From assembly GCA_937906455.1 (NCBI GenBank), contig CALCYT010000048.1, positions 1 through 64,000 on the forward strand: a stretch of DNA of 64,000 bases, read 5' to 3'. The notes beneath the pieces were generated by a model, which saw only the letters and a program-made list of their open reading frames with translations, made no database searches and had not been told where the DNA came from. This DNA is from an uncultured Bacteroidales bacterium. GTDB lineage: Bacteria; Bacteroidota; Bacteroidia; Bacteroidales; F082. Positions 8,725 to 17,400 of this stretch are shown piece by piece. The translations under genes and the position numbers were made by a program. The first letter of the stretch is position 1. Each line of letters opens with the position of its first letter.

Positions 8725-10129
8725 AAAGAGCCTCCTTTATTATGTTTTGAAACGATTCAGAAAGATTGTTGCGGTCGTCAAACTGCGACACATAATCTTC
8801 AACGCTCAAGCCATCTATTGGTTGCATCCCGTAAAGAATCGTATCTTTCAGATTATCATCATGATACAGTATGTTATTGATGCAGGCGCGCACCTCTCCC
8901 ACTGTCCCCACACATTCAAAGGGCTTCACCTCCACCGTGCCGTCGAGCTGGTCGAGGACAGGACGCAAGTCGTTGTCTTTCAGCAAGTCTTTACCAAATA
9001 TCTCTGTCAGTTCGGTTCTTGAGATGAATGGAGACAAGGCGAGCCATGTGAACAAGCATTTCGGGCATTTCCCGCACCACGAGTCGGTCTTGGAGCCTGC
9101 GTTGCAGCTTTTGAATACTTTACGATAACCCCCGGCACGGCTGAACAGCTTGGCTATTTGAAGCTCATTGAGCGGTCTCAGGAAGCTAAAGTATTGAATG
9201 TCAGCGTTAATATATTGTCTGACATAGCTCCTGAAATCGTTTTCAAACGCCACCGACTTGCTATACTGATGGTTTATCTCGGTGTCGGGTACCGTTGGCT
9301 CGTTGGCAGATGACTCATTCGACAAAGCAATATATTTCGATTTTGTAGCGAAACCAATCAAAATGGTATAAAACGCCAATAGTGCCGAGAATGGCGTATG
9401 TCCGTTGAGATAGCCTTCGGCGTTCATTTTCAGCATCGTGGGGTCGAGGGTGCGCAGTATCACAGCTGTCCGGCTCTCGTCGAATCCGGCGGCGGCGACA
9501 CATTCCTTGGTAGCTCCGCGAGGGTTGATAATCAAAGGGATGGAAGGTAGCTTGTTCTTCAACAGTTCAAGGGTGACGACGGAGTCTTTGCCGCCTCCAA
9601 CGGGGATGAGAGCTTGTTCATGGAGCAGTGCGTCATAATCAGGCATATAATTCTCCACTCCGCTTCGCTGCGGTCGAGATGACGACAACTCCATGAATTC
9701 GTCAATATCCGTCTGGATTCCATTCACATAGAAAAACTCGCCCAACCCATTGAAATACAGCTTCTTCCACCATGCAATCTGTTCTTCATTTAAAGGAAAC
9801 GGCTTAATGACGACATTTTTCGGGCAAGCGATCTTCCAATAGCTTACAAGCTCAATCATTCCGATGTGAAACACGAGATTGTCGAGAAAAGGCTTGGGGA
9901 TGGCGTCCCAATGGTAAAATGAGCGCGCAGGAATGCAGAAGCAGGGATGAAATTCAATTTGTTTGGGGTTTCCCGACTCCATTTCATTTCCCTCGAAATG
10001 ACGTTCACCCTTCAACACAAAGTCAAATTCGGCAACAAAATCCCCCTTTTCCATCGAATAACGGAAATCTTCGTAGCATAAAGCCTCGAACTTCACTCTC
10101 AATGAGTCATATTTCACCTGGTTCATCAT
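8717..10129 (-). CDS. murL: MurL-like UDP-MurNAc-L-Ala-L-Glu epimerase (PP-loop family)
   Basis: A 470-residue protein with a PP-loop ATP pyrophosphatase signature VGGGKDSVV near residue 178 and a metal-binding-like WCGKCPKC near residue 352. The known MurL reaction consumes ATP to AMP and PPi, which suits a PP-loop enzyme, and known murL genes sit next to murD2. Here the stop codon overlaps the murD start, implying translational coupling. By family knowledge it would convert the terminal L-Glu of UDP-MurNAc-L-Ala-L-Glu to D-Glu in the cytoplasm, replacing a glutamate racemase. The oddity is residues about 147-160 (SSSRPQRSGVENY), which are the in-frame translation of a dispersed DNA repeat inserted just before the PP-loop domain. 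It could instead be another PP-loop amidotransferase-like enzyme. Identification rests on motif, length and neighbour. Confidence 0.72.
   Translation of the reverse strand: MMNQVKYDSLRVKFEALCYEDFRYSMEKGDFVAEFDFVLKGERHFEGNEMESGNPKQIEFHPCFCIPARSFYHWDAIPKPFLDNLVFHIGMIELVSYWKIACPKNVVIKPFPLNEEQIAWWKKLYFNGLGEFFYVNGIQTDIDEFMELSSSRPQRSGVENYMPDYDALLHEQALIPVGGGKDSVVTLELLKNKLPSIPLIINPRGATKECVAAAGFDESRTAVILRTLDPTMLKMNAEGYLNGHTPFSALLAFYTILIGFATKSKYIALSNESSANEPTVPDTEINHQYSKSVAFENDFRSYVRQYINADIQYFSFLRPLNELQIAKLFSRAGGYRKVFKSCNAGSKTDSWCGKCPKCLFTWLALSPFISRTELTEIFGKDLLKDNDLRPVLDQLDGTVEVKPFECVGTVGEVRACINNILYHDDNLKDTILYGMQPIDGLSVEDYVSQFDDRNNLSESFQNIIKEALYD
9651..9686 (-). repeat. dispersed repeat copy 2, inside the murL coding sequence
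   Basis: A copy of the CTCCACTCCGCTTCGCTGCG element that is read in frame on the minus strand as SSSRPQRSGVEN. Four of the other five copies lie at or just after stop codons; this is the only one interrupting a gene. It adds about 12-14 residues to a linker without a frameshift. Confidence 0.8.
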
Positions 10130-10216
10130 CTCACTCTCAATTATATTTTAAACTCAAACAAAACAATCCCTCACCTCGACATAAAACGCAACTCTTCACT
10201 CTCAACACTTCATTCT

Positions 10217-13102
10217 TCACCTCACTTTCACCGCCTCATAAAACATCTCATGAATCTTCGTTCTTATATCGTTTTGCGCCAGCTTATTATTGGCAGCATC
10301 AGGATAAACACGGTTTGACAGGAAAATCACGATGAGGTTATTTTCAGGGTCTGCCCAGGCGAAAGTGCCTGTAAAACCTGTATGTCCGAAGCTTCTCATC
10401 GACGCTTGTCTTGCCGGAGTGTAATACGTCACCGTGGGGTCAACCTCAGGTTTGTCGAACCCGATGCCACGGCGGTTCATGTTATCTTTAAATGGAGCGG
10501 AGGTGAATTTTTTTATCGTAAAACTCGACAAAAACTGTCGGTTGTTTGCATAGCCTTCATTCAGAAGCAGTTGCATCATCACGGCGAGGTCACGCGCATT
10601 GGCGAAGAGACCGGCATGACCCGAAACGCCGCCCATCAGTGCCGCCGTCTGGTCATGCACGTCACCCTGCAAGAGCTGCATCCTGAAATAGGTGTCATTT
10701 TCGGTAGGCGCAATCTTATCTATCTCGATGTGTTTCAACGGTTTATAATAGATATGATTGAGATTCAGGGGCTTGTAGAAGTTCTCATCCAGATATTTCT
10801 CAAACGGCATGTCGGCAACCATCTCCACTATTTTCGGAAGATAATAAAAGCCCATGTCGCTGTATTTGTACTTCTTCGCGATGGTATCCGACGCTTTCAC
10901 CGTCTCATAAATCTCAAACCGGAAATCTTTTGAGATATACATGCCTTCGGCGACGCGCACGGTATGCTCCTCGTCTATGTTTTTCCTGAACACTTCGGCG
11001 TCGGGCTTTTCGTTGTCGATAAGACTCTTATATATTGGTATCCAAGCGAATAGCCCTGCCTGATGAGTCATAATCTCAATCAGTTTGATGTCCTTTTTGT
11101 TGGTGTTCCGCAGATACGGAAAATAGTCGCTGAGTTTGCTTTCCAAGCTTATTTTGCCCTCGTCATACAGTTTCATAATGGCGAATGTCGTTGCAAACAC
11201 CTTTGTGAGCGAGGCGATGTCATACACATCATCGCCAACGACTTCATGCCCTTCGTCGTAGGTGAAATGGCCGAAACATTTGTCATATATGACCTTACCG
11301 TCCTTCATGGCAAAAATCTGACAGCCGGGATACGCTCCCATTTCTATACCATCCAATGCTATGGAGTCGATAAGCTTAATATATTCATTATCAATGATAT
11401 TCATCGGCAAAGTCTCAGGTGTGAGCATGTCATGAAAACTCAAGCCATAGCCATTCTTGTATTTTTTGTTGATGCTGACCGGCAGCTTTCCGACGGGATT
11501 CAGCTTTCCGACGAGCACGTCAGCAACAGCATTCATGGCGCATGGCGTGTCCTCATAACCTATTACCACCGCCGACGGTGTCTTCTTGAACGTGAATTTG
11601 TTAAGAGCATACGGACAAGCGAACAGGTTGAGGATTATCTTGTTGTCTTTGCTTATCTCATAAACGAAATCGGTGAGATAGCTGTTGATTCCGAAATCTC
11701 TTGTGGCATAAATCGAGGTGTTCTGAACATTGACAACGACTTGCTGATAGTTTTTCAACTCATTGATAATGTTTTTCTTACTGATTGTATTCAATTCCTC
11801 ATAAAGGAGATAAGTGTTGACGTCATAGCCTGCCGCTTTGAGTTTCGCGCCCACTTTGTCGGTTTTTCCGAAGGTCAGAACCGCTATTTTTTGAGATTTG
11901 TCAAGAGGCAGTGTCTCCCTGTCGTTTCTAATCATCGTAACCGCCTCATTATAAAGCCTCTGCTTCAGATTATTATATTTTTCCTGATGCAAGTCATTAT
12001 CCACATATTGTTCCGGTTGCGGTTGATAATTTGCGAGGTCGAGGCGGTATTTATATCGCAGCACTTTCTTGCAGCTCTCCTCCACCCTATTTGCCACTTC
12101 TTCGTTATCTAATTGATTTACAATGTTTAATATCGTCGTTTCCGGGTTTATCGGCATCAACACCACGTCAACTCCCGCCATTATTGCGCATAATCCGACG
12201 CTGTCGGGATGCACACCTTGGTAGGCACCTTTCATTTCCATGGCGTCGCTGAAAATGATGCCGTCGAAGCCCATTTGCTCTTTCAGCAGTCCTGTGACCA
12301 CGTTTTTCGATATTGACGACGAGAGATTTTTCACCGGTTCGAGTGCCGGCATGTAAAGATGTCCCACCATGAGGCCGGCGACGCCCGCATGTATAAGATA
12401 ATCAAAAGGATACAGCTCTGTCTTCTTCAGCTCTTTAAGTTTCTTGTTCACTATAGGAAGAGCCTCATGAGAGTCGGTTTTAGTGTCGCCATGACCCGGG
12501 AAATGTTTCATCGTAGGCAGCACGCCGTTGTCTTGAAGTCCCAAAGCATACTGTGTGCCATATAGTGCCACTGTTTTCGGGTCTTCGCCGAAGCTACGCA
12601 TGCCTATGACAGGATTTTTAGGCTCGTTGTTGACATCGATATCAGGTGCGAAGTTGACATTGATGCCGATGCGTCGGCACTGTTCCGCTATATAGCGTCC
12701 CATCTCACCTATAAGCTCTTGATTCTTAATGGCTCCGAGTGTCATCTGGTAAGGATATGACATGCCGTCGTTGAGGCGCATGCCGAGGCCCCATTCGCCG
12801 TCAATGGCTACCATCAGTGGCGTCTGTGCCACCGATTGCCATGCGTTGGCCTGTTTTAGCACAAGCTCCGCGTCGGTGCGGAAAAACGTCACGCCACCTA
12901 TATTGTACCGCTCAATAAGTTGTTTGATGTCAGTGAAAAACTCCTTGTTGGGATAGTTGGCACGCACATTGACAAGTTGCCCGACTCTCTGCTCGTTGGT
13001 TAACGAGTTATACACAGAATCGACCCAGCGGTCCTCATCCGACTGCGCTTGAGCTACATAGCCCGCAAACAAAATCACTATGGCTATAAAAAATCTCCTC
13101 AT
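10217..13102 (-). CDS. Glycoside hydrolase family 3 / serine beta-lactamase-like fusion
   Basis: A 961-residue exported protein (signal peptide MRRFFIAIVILFAGYVAQAQ). Residues 25-350 form a GH3 NagZ-like beta-N-acetylhexosaminidase domain with KHFPGHGDTKTDSH near 200 and the nucleophile Asp in FSDAMEM near 286. A GH3 C-terminal-like domain follows to about 590. Residues 600-950 are a penicillin-binding/beta-lactamase-like domain with the Ser-x-x-Lys motif SLTK near 631, Tyr-Ser-Asp near 740 and GHTGFTG near 915. This architecture is frequent in Bacteroidetes and is thought to act on peptidoglycan fragments in the periplasm. It overlaps the upstream thioredoxin-like gene by ATGA and is followed by murL, which supports a cell-wall role. 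Substrate is inferred only. Confidence 0.9.
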   Translation of the reverse strand: MRRFFIAIVILFAGYVAQAQSDEDRWVDSVYNSLTNEQRVGQLVNVRANYPNKEFFTDIKQLIERYNIGGVTFFRTDAELVLKQANAWQSVAQTPLMVAIDGEWGLGMRLNDGMSYPYQMTLGAIKNQELIGEMGRYIAEQCRRIGINVNFAPDIDVNNEPKNPVIGMRSFGEDPKTVALYGTQYALGLQDNGVLPTMKHFPGHGDTKTDSHEALPIVNKKLKELKKTELYPFDYLIHAGVAGLMVGHLYMPALEPVKNLSSSISKNVVTGLLKEQMGFDGIIFSDAMEMKGAYQGVHPDSVGLCAIMAGVDVVLMPINPETTILNIVNQLDNEEVANRVEESCKKVLRYKYRLDLANYQPQPEQYVDNDLHQEKYNNLKQRLYNEAVTMIRNDRETLPLDKSQKIAVLTFGKTDKVGAKLKAAGYDVNTYLLYEELNTISKKNIINELKNYQQVVVNVQNTSIYATRDFGINSYLTDFVYEISKDNKIILNLFACPYALNKFTFKKTPSAVVIGYEDTPCAMNAVADVLVGKLNPVGKLPVSINKKYKNGYGLSFHDMLTPETLPMNIIDNEYIKLIDSIALDGIEMGAYPGCQIFAMKDGKVIYDKCFGHFTYDEGHEVVGDDVYDIASLTKVFATTFAIMKLYDEGKISLESKLSDYFPYLRNTNKKDIKLIEIMTHQAGLFAWIPIYKSLIDNEKPDAEVFRKNIDEEHTVRVAEGMYISKDFRFEIYETVKASDTIAKKYKYSDMGFYYLPKIVEMVADMPFEKYLDENFYKPLNLNHIYYKPLKHIEIDKIAPTENDTYFRMQLLQGDVHDQTAALMGGVSGHAGLFANARDLAVMMQLLLNEGYANNRQFLSSFTIKKFTSAPFKDNMNRRGIGFDKPEVDPTVTYYTPARQASMRSFGHTGFTGTFAWADPENNLIVIFLSNRVYPDAANNKLAQNDIRTKIHEMFYEAVKVR

Positions 13103-13920
13103 TGTTTGGTAATACTTATAAGTTCTTCAATATCAAACGGTTTGCCGATTATGGTCTTGTTTTCGTCAAGTAATATTATTGAAGGCGTGGCGTTTACCGC
13201 GAAGTCTTCCACAATCGGCGAGTTCCATCCTTGTCCGTCGCAAATGTTATAATATTTTCTCAGATGGTTTTTCCTTATCATGCGTCTCACTTTCTTCAAA
13301 TCGCCCGAAACATTTACAGTCACGATGGAGAAATCCTTGTTTTTCCTCATGAATCTGCCGAAATCCTTTATCAAGTCACGGCAATGTTGGCACGAATACG
13401 ACCAAAACAGTAATATAACATATTGTGTTTCAATGTCATACATATCAAAGGCAGCACCTTTTATCGTGACGGCATTAATATCAGGTGCCGGCGAGCCTAT
13501 TTTCACTCTGTTGTAAGACTCGGCTATGGCGAGCATTTCCTGCGTCTCTGTTGCCGTCGGGTTTACATATTGGAAATATGGGAGGCTTATCATATAGTCA
13601 ACGGCGATATTGGCTCCCATTTCTGAAAAACCATATATAAGATATTGAAACACAAACTTATACATCGGATAAGAAGTGTAGCACCTGCTCATGATGTTGT
13701 CGGCGGCAAGAATCAGGTTGTAACTCGGATTGCTTTGCGATTGGCTTGCTTTTTGCACCATCGTCATGTAATCGGTGATGGCGTTTTTCAGCGTCTCGCT
13801 GTCAATCAGACTCTTGTCGTTGAAGTCCAACCTGTCGAGCGCAGAATCGCTGTATTGACATCTTGCAGTGAAGAAGCCAAGCAGCAATGCTGTGATTATG
13901 AAGAGTTTACACTTGTTCAT
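13099..13920 (-). CDS. Exported thioredoxin-like (TlpA/AhpC-TSA) protein
   Basis: A 273-residue protein with an N-terminal hydrophobic export signal (KLFIITALLLGFFTARC). Whether it is cleaved as a lipoprotein is unclear because the residue before Cys is Arg. The C-terminal half, from about residue 135, is a thioredoxin fold: GSPAPDINAV, then LFWSYSCQHCRDL with the redox pair Cys-Gln-His-Cys near 175, and the cis-Pro region NATPSIILLDEN near 245. The N-terminal half resembles the helical extension of Bacteroidetes TlpA-like proteins. It probably acts as a periplasmic thiol-disulfide reductase. It begins 2 bases after the HEAT-protein gene and overlaps the GH3 gene by 4 bases, so the three are surely cotranscribed. 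Confidence 0.85.
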   Translation of the reverse strand: MNKCKLFIITALLLGFFTARCQYSDSALDRLDFNDKSLIDSETLKNAITDYMTMVQKASQSQSNPSYNLILAADNIMSRCYTSYPMYKFVFQYLIYGFSEMGANIAVDYMISLPYFQYVNPTATETQEMLAIAESYNRVKIGSPAPDINAVTIKGAAFDMYDIETQYVILLFWSYSCQHCRDLIKDFGRFMRKNKDFSIVTVNVSGDLKKVRRMIRKNHLRKYYNICDGQGWNSPIVEDFAVNATPSIILLDENKTIIGKPFDIEELISITKQ

Positions 13921-13922
13921 TA

Positions 13923-15620
13923 TTATCTTGTCATTTTTTCGTACAGTCGTGTAAGTTGTCTGCGATGGGCTTCATCTTCTTCGGCGATGTTTTTAACCAC
14001 GTTGGCATATTTCTTGTCTGTGATAAGCAGGATTGCCGCCACCGCCTCTTCTTTGTCGTATCCCGAGTGATATCCCTCGACTATCTTATTGATGCCCGCG
14101 TCGGTGTTGAGGTTCACGAACACCTTGTAAAATCTCGGCATCGCCTCTGGTTTGATGCCTTTCATCGTCATGATGAAGGTGTCCTTCTGCTCTGTCGTGG
14201 CTTTTTTCATGGCATAAGCTAACGCCTCGCGCACATCGTCCACATATTCATCGTCGCAGTTGGCAAGCATGATTTTCAACAGGTCGGCATGTGAGGCGTT
14301 TACGACATTTTTCAGTGCCTTGTAAGCGGCGTCTTTCATCGCCTTGTCGTTCCAGCTGAGCATATCGACGACATTGTTATGCAGCTGCATACACTGTCGT
14401 TCGCTCAAAATCTCGAGTGCCGCCATTTTTTGCTTTTCGTCGCCCCGCATCATTTCTTTCAGGATAGGTGCGACATTGCCACTGTAAGTGATCATCATTT
14501 CTGTTATAACAGGCTGATGCTCAGTGCCGAACATCGGTTTCACCAATGCTATACCCTCTTCATTCACAAGCTTGAACAGCGTGCGTATCGCCTCATCCAC
14601 CACATCGGGGTTTTCTGACGACAGTTGTGCCATGACGAAATCCCCGTAATTCTTGTTGCCTATCTCGCCTATCCATCGTACGACGTCAGCAACAGCGTCT
14701 TTTTTAGCGTATTTTCTGACCACTATGTCGCACACCTCTTCGTTGGCGTAAGGCTTCATCAGGTCGAGAGCGGTTCTTCGCACGCCTTGGTCTTTGTTTT
14801 TCAACGCCTTATACAGATAAGGCATGGCTTCCTCGCCTTTCATTGTCACCAAGATACGCATCGCGCCGATTTTTATTTCGGGGTCTTTTTTCTTATAAAG
14901 CTTCTTGCATCCTTTCTCAACTTTCGCCATCTGGCTGTCGCACTGCATCCTCACAAGTGAGGCATACACCTCCAGCTTAAGCTTGTCGTCGGCACCTTTG
15001 AGCCACGACACGAGGACGTTTTCAAGGTTCAAGAGCTTCAGTCGCCCAATGGCATAGGCATAAGAGTCTTTATGGTCCAGATTGCCGTCATTCATCGTGA
15101 TGAGTTTATATAAGTGTTCGCCGTAAGACGGTATCTCAGCCATCGTCCTGATGGCGGCATCGGCGTACAAATTGTCGTCAACAAATTTGTTAAGCCTGTC
15201 GATGTCTTTATAAGTGCCGTAATATTTGAACAACGAAATCATGAATATGTTCTTGCTCATATCATCACAGGACGCGATGCCATCCAACAAGGCATAGCTG
15301 AGCCGGTCTTTTTCCTTTTTCAGATTTGTTTTTCCGATATATCTCGCTATGTTCGTGAGGGCGTCCTCCATCATGGCGCGCTGACGTCCGTCGTTGATTT
15401 TCGGATATAACATCACAAGTGCCTCTATCTGTCGCTCGTCGTAGGCGAAAATCTCCTCGATGTTACTTTTCAGATGAGGGTTTTTGTTTGAAAACTGTTT
15501 CAGCACCATGTCGAGCGACACATTCTCATCATTGAGGTCGGGGACAAATTGGCCGCGCATCTGCGAAGGCATGATGGCGAAAAACATTAAAAAAGCGATG
15601 ACAAAGCCTTTCGATTTCAT
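13923..15620 (-). CDS. Exported HEAT-repeat protein
   Basis: A 565-residue protein with a signal peptide (MKSKGFVIAFLMFFAIMPSQMRGQ). Most of the mature chain is made of helical pairs of 30-40 residues typical of HEAT/armadillo solenoids, for example MRILVTMKGEEAMPYLYKAL and GVRRTALDLMKPYANEEVC. No catalytic motif is visible, so it is most likely a periplasmic or outer-membrane scaffold. It is the first gene of the envelope operon, with a promoter box about 80 bases upstream. The binding partner is unknown; the thioredoxin-like, GH3/beta-lactamase and MurL-MurD neighbours suggest envelope biogenesis. Confidence 0.8.
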   Translation of the reverse strand: MKSKGFVIAFLMFFAIMPSQMRGQFVPDLNDENVSLDMVLKQFSNKNPHLKSNIEEIFAYDERQIEALVMLYPKINDGRQRAMMEDALTNIARYIGKTNLKKEKDRLSYALLDGIASCDDMSKNIFMISLFKYYGTYKDIDRLNKFVDDNLYADAAIRTMAEIPSYGEHLYKLITMNDGNLDHKDSYAYAIGRLKLLNLENVLVSWLKGADDKLKLEVYASLVRMQCDSQMAKVEKGCKKLYKKKDPEIKIGAMRILVTMKGEEAMPYLYKALKNKDQGVRRTALDLMKPYANEEVCDIVVRKYAKKDAVADVVRWIGEIGNKNYGDFVMAQLSSENPDVVDEAIRTLFKLVNEEGIALVKPMFGTEHQPVITEMMITYSGNVAPILKEMMRGDEKQKMAALEILSERQCMQLHNNVVDMLSWNDKAMKDAAYKALKNVVNASHADLLKIMLANCDDEYVDDVREALAYAMKKATTEQKDTFIMTMKGIKPEAMPRFYKVFVNLNTDAGINKIVEGYHSGYDKEEAVAAILLITDKKYANVVKNIAEEDEAHRRQLTRLYEKMTR

Positions 15621-15700
15621 ATCAAATACAATTTAAATCATTATTTATCAATCATTTACAAAAAATTTGCATTAAAAATGCCCGCATATTTTTCAAATTA

Positions 15701-15708
15701 CAAATATA
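15701..15708 (-). promoter_or_regulatory. -7 promoter box for the HEAT/Trx/GH3/murL/murD operon
   Basis: On the minus strand TATATTTG matches TAnnTTTG and leaves a leader of about 75-80 bases before the HEAT gene start at 15620. It lies back to back with a plus-strand box at 15742. Confidence 0.55.
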
Positions 15709-15741
15709 ATAAATATCTGAAATATGGGTCAAATTTTTTTG

Positions 15742-15749
15742 TACTTTTG
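15742..15749 (+). promoter_or_regulatory. -7 promoter box for the gene at 15787
   Basis: TACTTTTG matches TAnnTTTG, 38 bases before the ATG at 15787. It faces away from the 15701 box, making this a divergent promoter region. Confidence 0.5.
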
Positions 15750-15786
15750 TGGCGATTTTTAAGAACACGGGTATATTTTCACAAAT

Positions 15787-16098
15787 ATGAAGAAGATTGA
15801 GATTAAGGATTTTGAGCTTTACACCACAGGAATCATCAGCATAGCGTGGAAAGAAGGCAAGAAAGACATGTTTTTGAACGTTGACCTCGACCTTGCGGCG
15901 ATGATGAGGCTTTGCAAGATTGAGGGATTGTCATACGAGAAGGTGCAGCAACTCTCTGATAATCAGAAGCCTATCACATTTCACAAGGCATCGGTTTATC
16001 TTTTCCAGGAGGACGACCGTCCGGGACAGTATTGTTTGAGTGAGGCAATGTTCGAAGACGATGGCATCGACATCTATTACTGCGAAATCAAAGGCTGA
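15787..16098 (+). CDS. Hypothetical protein, 103 aa
   Basis: A small acidic protein starting MKKIEIKDFELYTTG. No signal peptide, membrane segment or recognised domain is visible; the predicted content is mixed alpha/beta. It is preceded by a plausible promoter box, and its 3' end lies in or next to the start of the exonuclease gene, suggesting cotranscription. I do not recognise the family. Confidence 0.6.
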   Translation: MKKIEIKDFELYTTGIISIAWKEGKKDMFLNVDLDLAAMMRLCKIEGLSYEKVQQLSDNQKPITFHKASVYLFQEDDRPGQYCLSEAMFEDDGIDIYYCEIKG

Positions 16099-16627
16099 AG
16101 ATAACGTTTTGCCACATCTCCGCGACTTCGCCGCCATCGACTTTGAGGCCGCCAACGGCGAGACCACCAGCGTGTGCAGCATGGGAGTCGTTATCGTGCA
16201 CGACCGCGAGATTGTTGAGGAATTCTACAGCCTCGTGAAGCCCGTGCCGAATCATTATGATTTTTACACAACCAAAATCCACGGATTAAAGAAAAAAGAC
16301 ACCGACAAAGCCCCTATCTTCCCCCAGGTTTGGAACCAGATCGAGAAGAAACTCAGGGGGTTGCCGTTTGTGGCGCACGGCTTCGAGTTTGAAAAAAGAT
16401 GTCTGAACTCGCTGTTCGAGTACTATCACATGGGGCGCAAACGCTTCAAGATTTACGACACCAAACATGCCTCGGAAATTGTTTTTCCCGACTTGGAAAA
16501 CCATAAACTACAGACAGTCGCCGTAGAATGCGGCTATGATTTCTCAAATCAGAAGAAACATCACAACGCGCTGGCTGATGCGGAGGCATGTGCGAGGATA
16601 GCGATGGAGGTTTTCTCGTCACTTTAA
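16040..16627 (+). CDS. DEDDh 3'-5' exonuclease (DNA polymerase III epsilon-like)
   Basis: An RNase T/epsilon-type exonuclease. The first DEDD motif is AAIDFEAANG (Asp and Glu), the second lies in VAHGFEFEKRCL, and the third with its His is HHNALADAEACA. The length fits stand-alone epsilon-like nucleases of about 175-195 residues. The start is uncertain: the ATG at 16040 lies 59 bases inside the upstream gene in another frame and would add about 23 non-family residues, while a TTG at 16109 gives a normal N terminus (MPHLRDFAAIDFE). It probably trims 3' ends in DNA repair. It is convergent with higA, with only 7 bases between the stop codons. Confidence 0.82.
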   Translation: MRQCSKTMASTSITAKSKAEDNVLPHLRDFAAIDFEAANGETTSVCSMGVVIVHDREIVEEFYSLVKPVPNHYDFYTTKIHGLKKKDTDKAPIFPQVWNQIEKKLRGLPFVAHGFEFEKRCLNSLFEYYHMGRKRFKIYDTKHASEIVFPDLENHKLQTVAVECGYDFSNQKKHHNALADAEACARIAMEVFSSL

Positions 16628-16634
16628 TCCGTAT

Positions 16635-16997
16635 TTAGCACCCCATCATCGCTGCGGGAGTGATATTTAAAACCTGGCACAAAAGACGTGCGATTTTCAA
16701 TGTGGGTTCAGCGCGACCAGAAACATAATCGCTTATGCGGGAAGGACTTACACCGATTTCCTGTGCCAGCTGCTTCTGGCTCATTTTCTTGTCTTCGAGA
16801 GACATCTCTATAAGCTGTGCGACAGTTGGTTTCCCGATTGGAAAATGCTCCTTTTCGTATTCAATAACAGTATCCGACATCAGCGTAAGCTCGATAGAGT
16901 TGCGGTCGTTGGTTGGGGTGTTGTCGTCAACCAATGGCAGCAGCTCTTCTATCCGCTGAAGCGCAAATTCATACTGTTCTTTGGTTATTTTGCTCAT
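16635..16997 (-). CDS. higA: HigA-type antitoxin with XRE helix-turn-helix
   Basis: A 120-residue protein whose C-terminal half is a classical HTH_3/XRE domain (MSQKQLAQEIGVSPSRISDY then VSGRAEPTLKIARLLC). The N-terminal half is the acidic region typical of COG5499 antitoxins. It follows higB by 11 bases on the same strand, the toxin-first order of HigBA systems. It should bind and neutralise HigB and autorepress the shared promoter at 17317. Confidence 0.9.
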   Translation of the reverse strand: MSKITKEQYEFALQRIEELLPLVDDNTPTNDRNSIELTLMSDTVIEYEKEHFPIGKPTVAQLIEMSLEDKKMSQKQLAQEIGVSPSRISDYVSGRAEPTLKIARLLCQVLNITPAAMMGC

Positions 16998-17008
16998 AAT
17001 TCATCCTC

Positions 17009-17308
17009 CTATATGGTTTTAGCGTCAATTTTGTCATAATCTGCGTGGGTTCCTACATATCGTATGAAAATATGTCCGATTGTAAACTTCACCACAACAA
17101 TCAGTCGGTATTTGTCACCTTTGATATTGAACACATATCGTTGATTTTCAACATAATCTGCCGCCGGGAAATCGATTCTGATATCCGCCAGATTCTTCCA
17201 CTCCGCATTTTCAGCCACATCATACCATCGTTCGAATGCCGTTTGTGCGTCCGCATGTCCCTCTTCCTGATAGAACTCGACCAATTTCCTATGTGAAACT
17301 ATTCTCAT
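17009..17308 (-). CDS. higB: HigB-family mRNA interferase toxin
   Basis: A 99-residue protein matching the HigB_toxin family along its length: MRIVSHRKLVEFYQEEG, WKNLADIRIDFPAADYV, RYVFNIKGDKYRL and FIRYVGTHADYDKIDA are the family's conserved blocks. It is expected to cleave ribosome-bound mRNA. The open frame extends to 17410, but a promoter at 17317-17346 lies inside that extension and the family starts MRI, so 17308 is the start, giving a nearly leaderless transcript. It appears intact, although the adjacent DUF4160/DUF2442 genes are decayed. Confidence 0.92.
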   Translation of the reverse strand: MRIVSHRKLVEFYQEEGHADAQTAFERWYDVAENAEWKNLADIRIDFPAADYVENQRYVFNIKGDKYRLIVVVKFTIGHIFIRYVGTHADYDKIDAKTI

Positions 17309-17316
17309 ATCGGCTG

Positions 17317-17346
17317 CAAATATACATAAAATTTTGTAATATGCAA
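17317..17346 (-). promoter_or_regulatory. higBA promoter
   Basis: On the minus strand TTG, a 19-base spacer and TATATTTG exactly fit the Bacteroidetes -33/-7 arrangement. The expected transcription start falls a few bases from the higB ATG. Confidence 0.75.
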
Positions 17347-17400
17347 TAAAATTATTAAAATATTTTGAAAAATAAAATTTATAAAGCGGCGGCCTTATTT

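Noticed and set aside
11063..12112. 349-residue open frame on the plus strand
   Set aside because: It lies entirely antisense to the GH3/beta-lactamase gene and has no recognisable domain, start signal or promoter; it is a shadow of codon bias.
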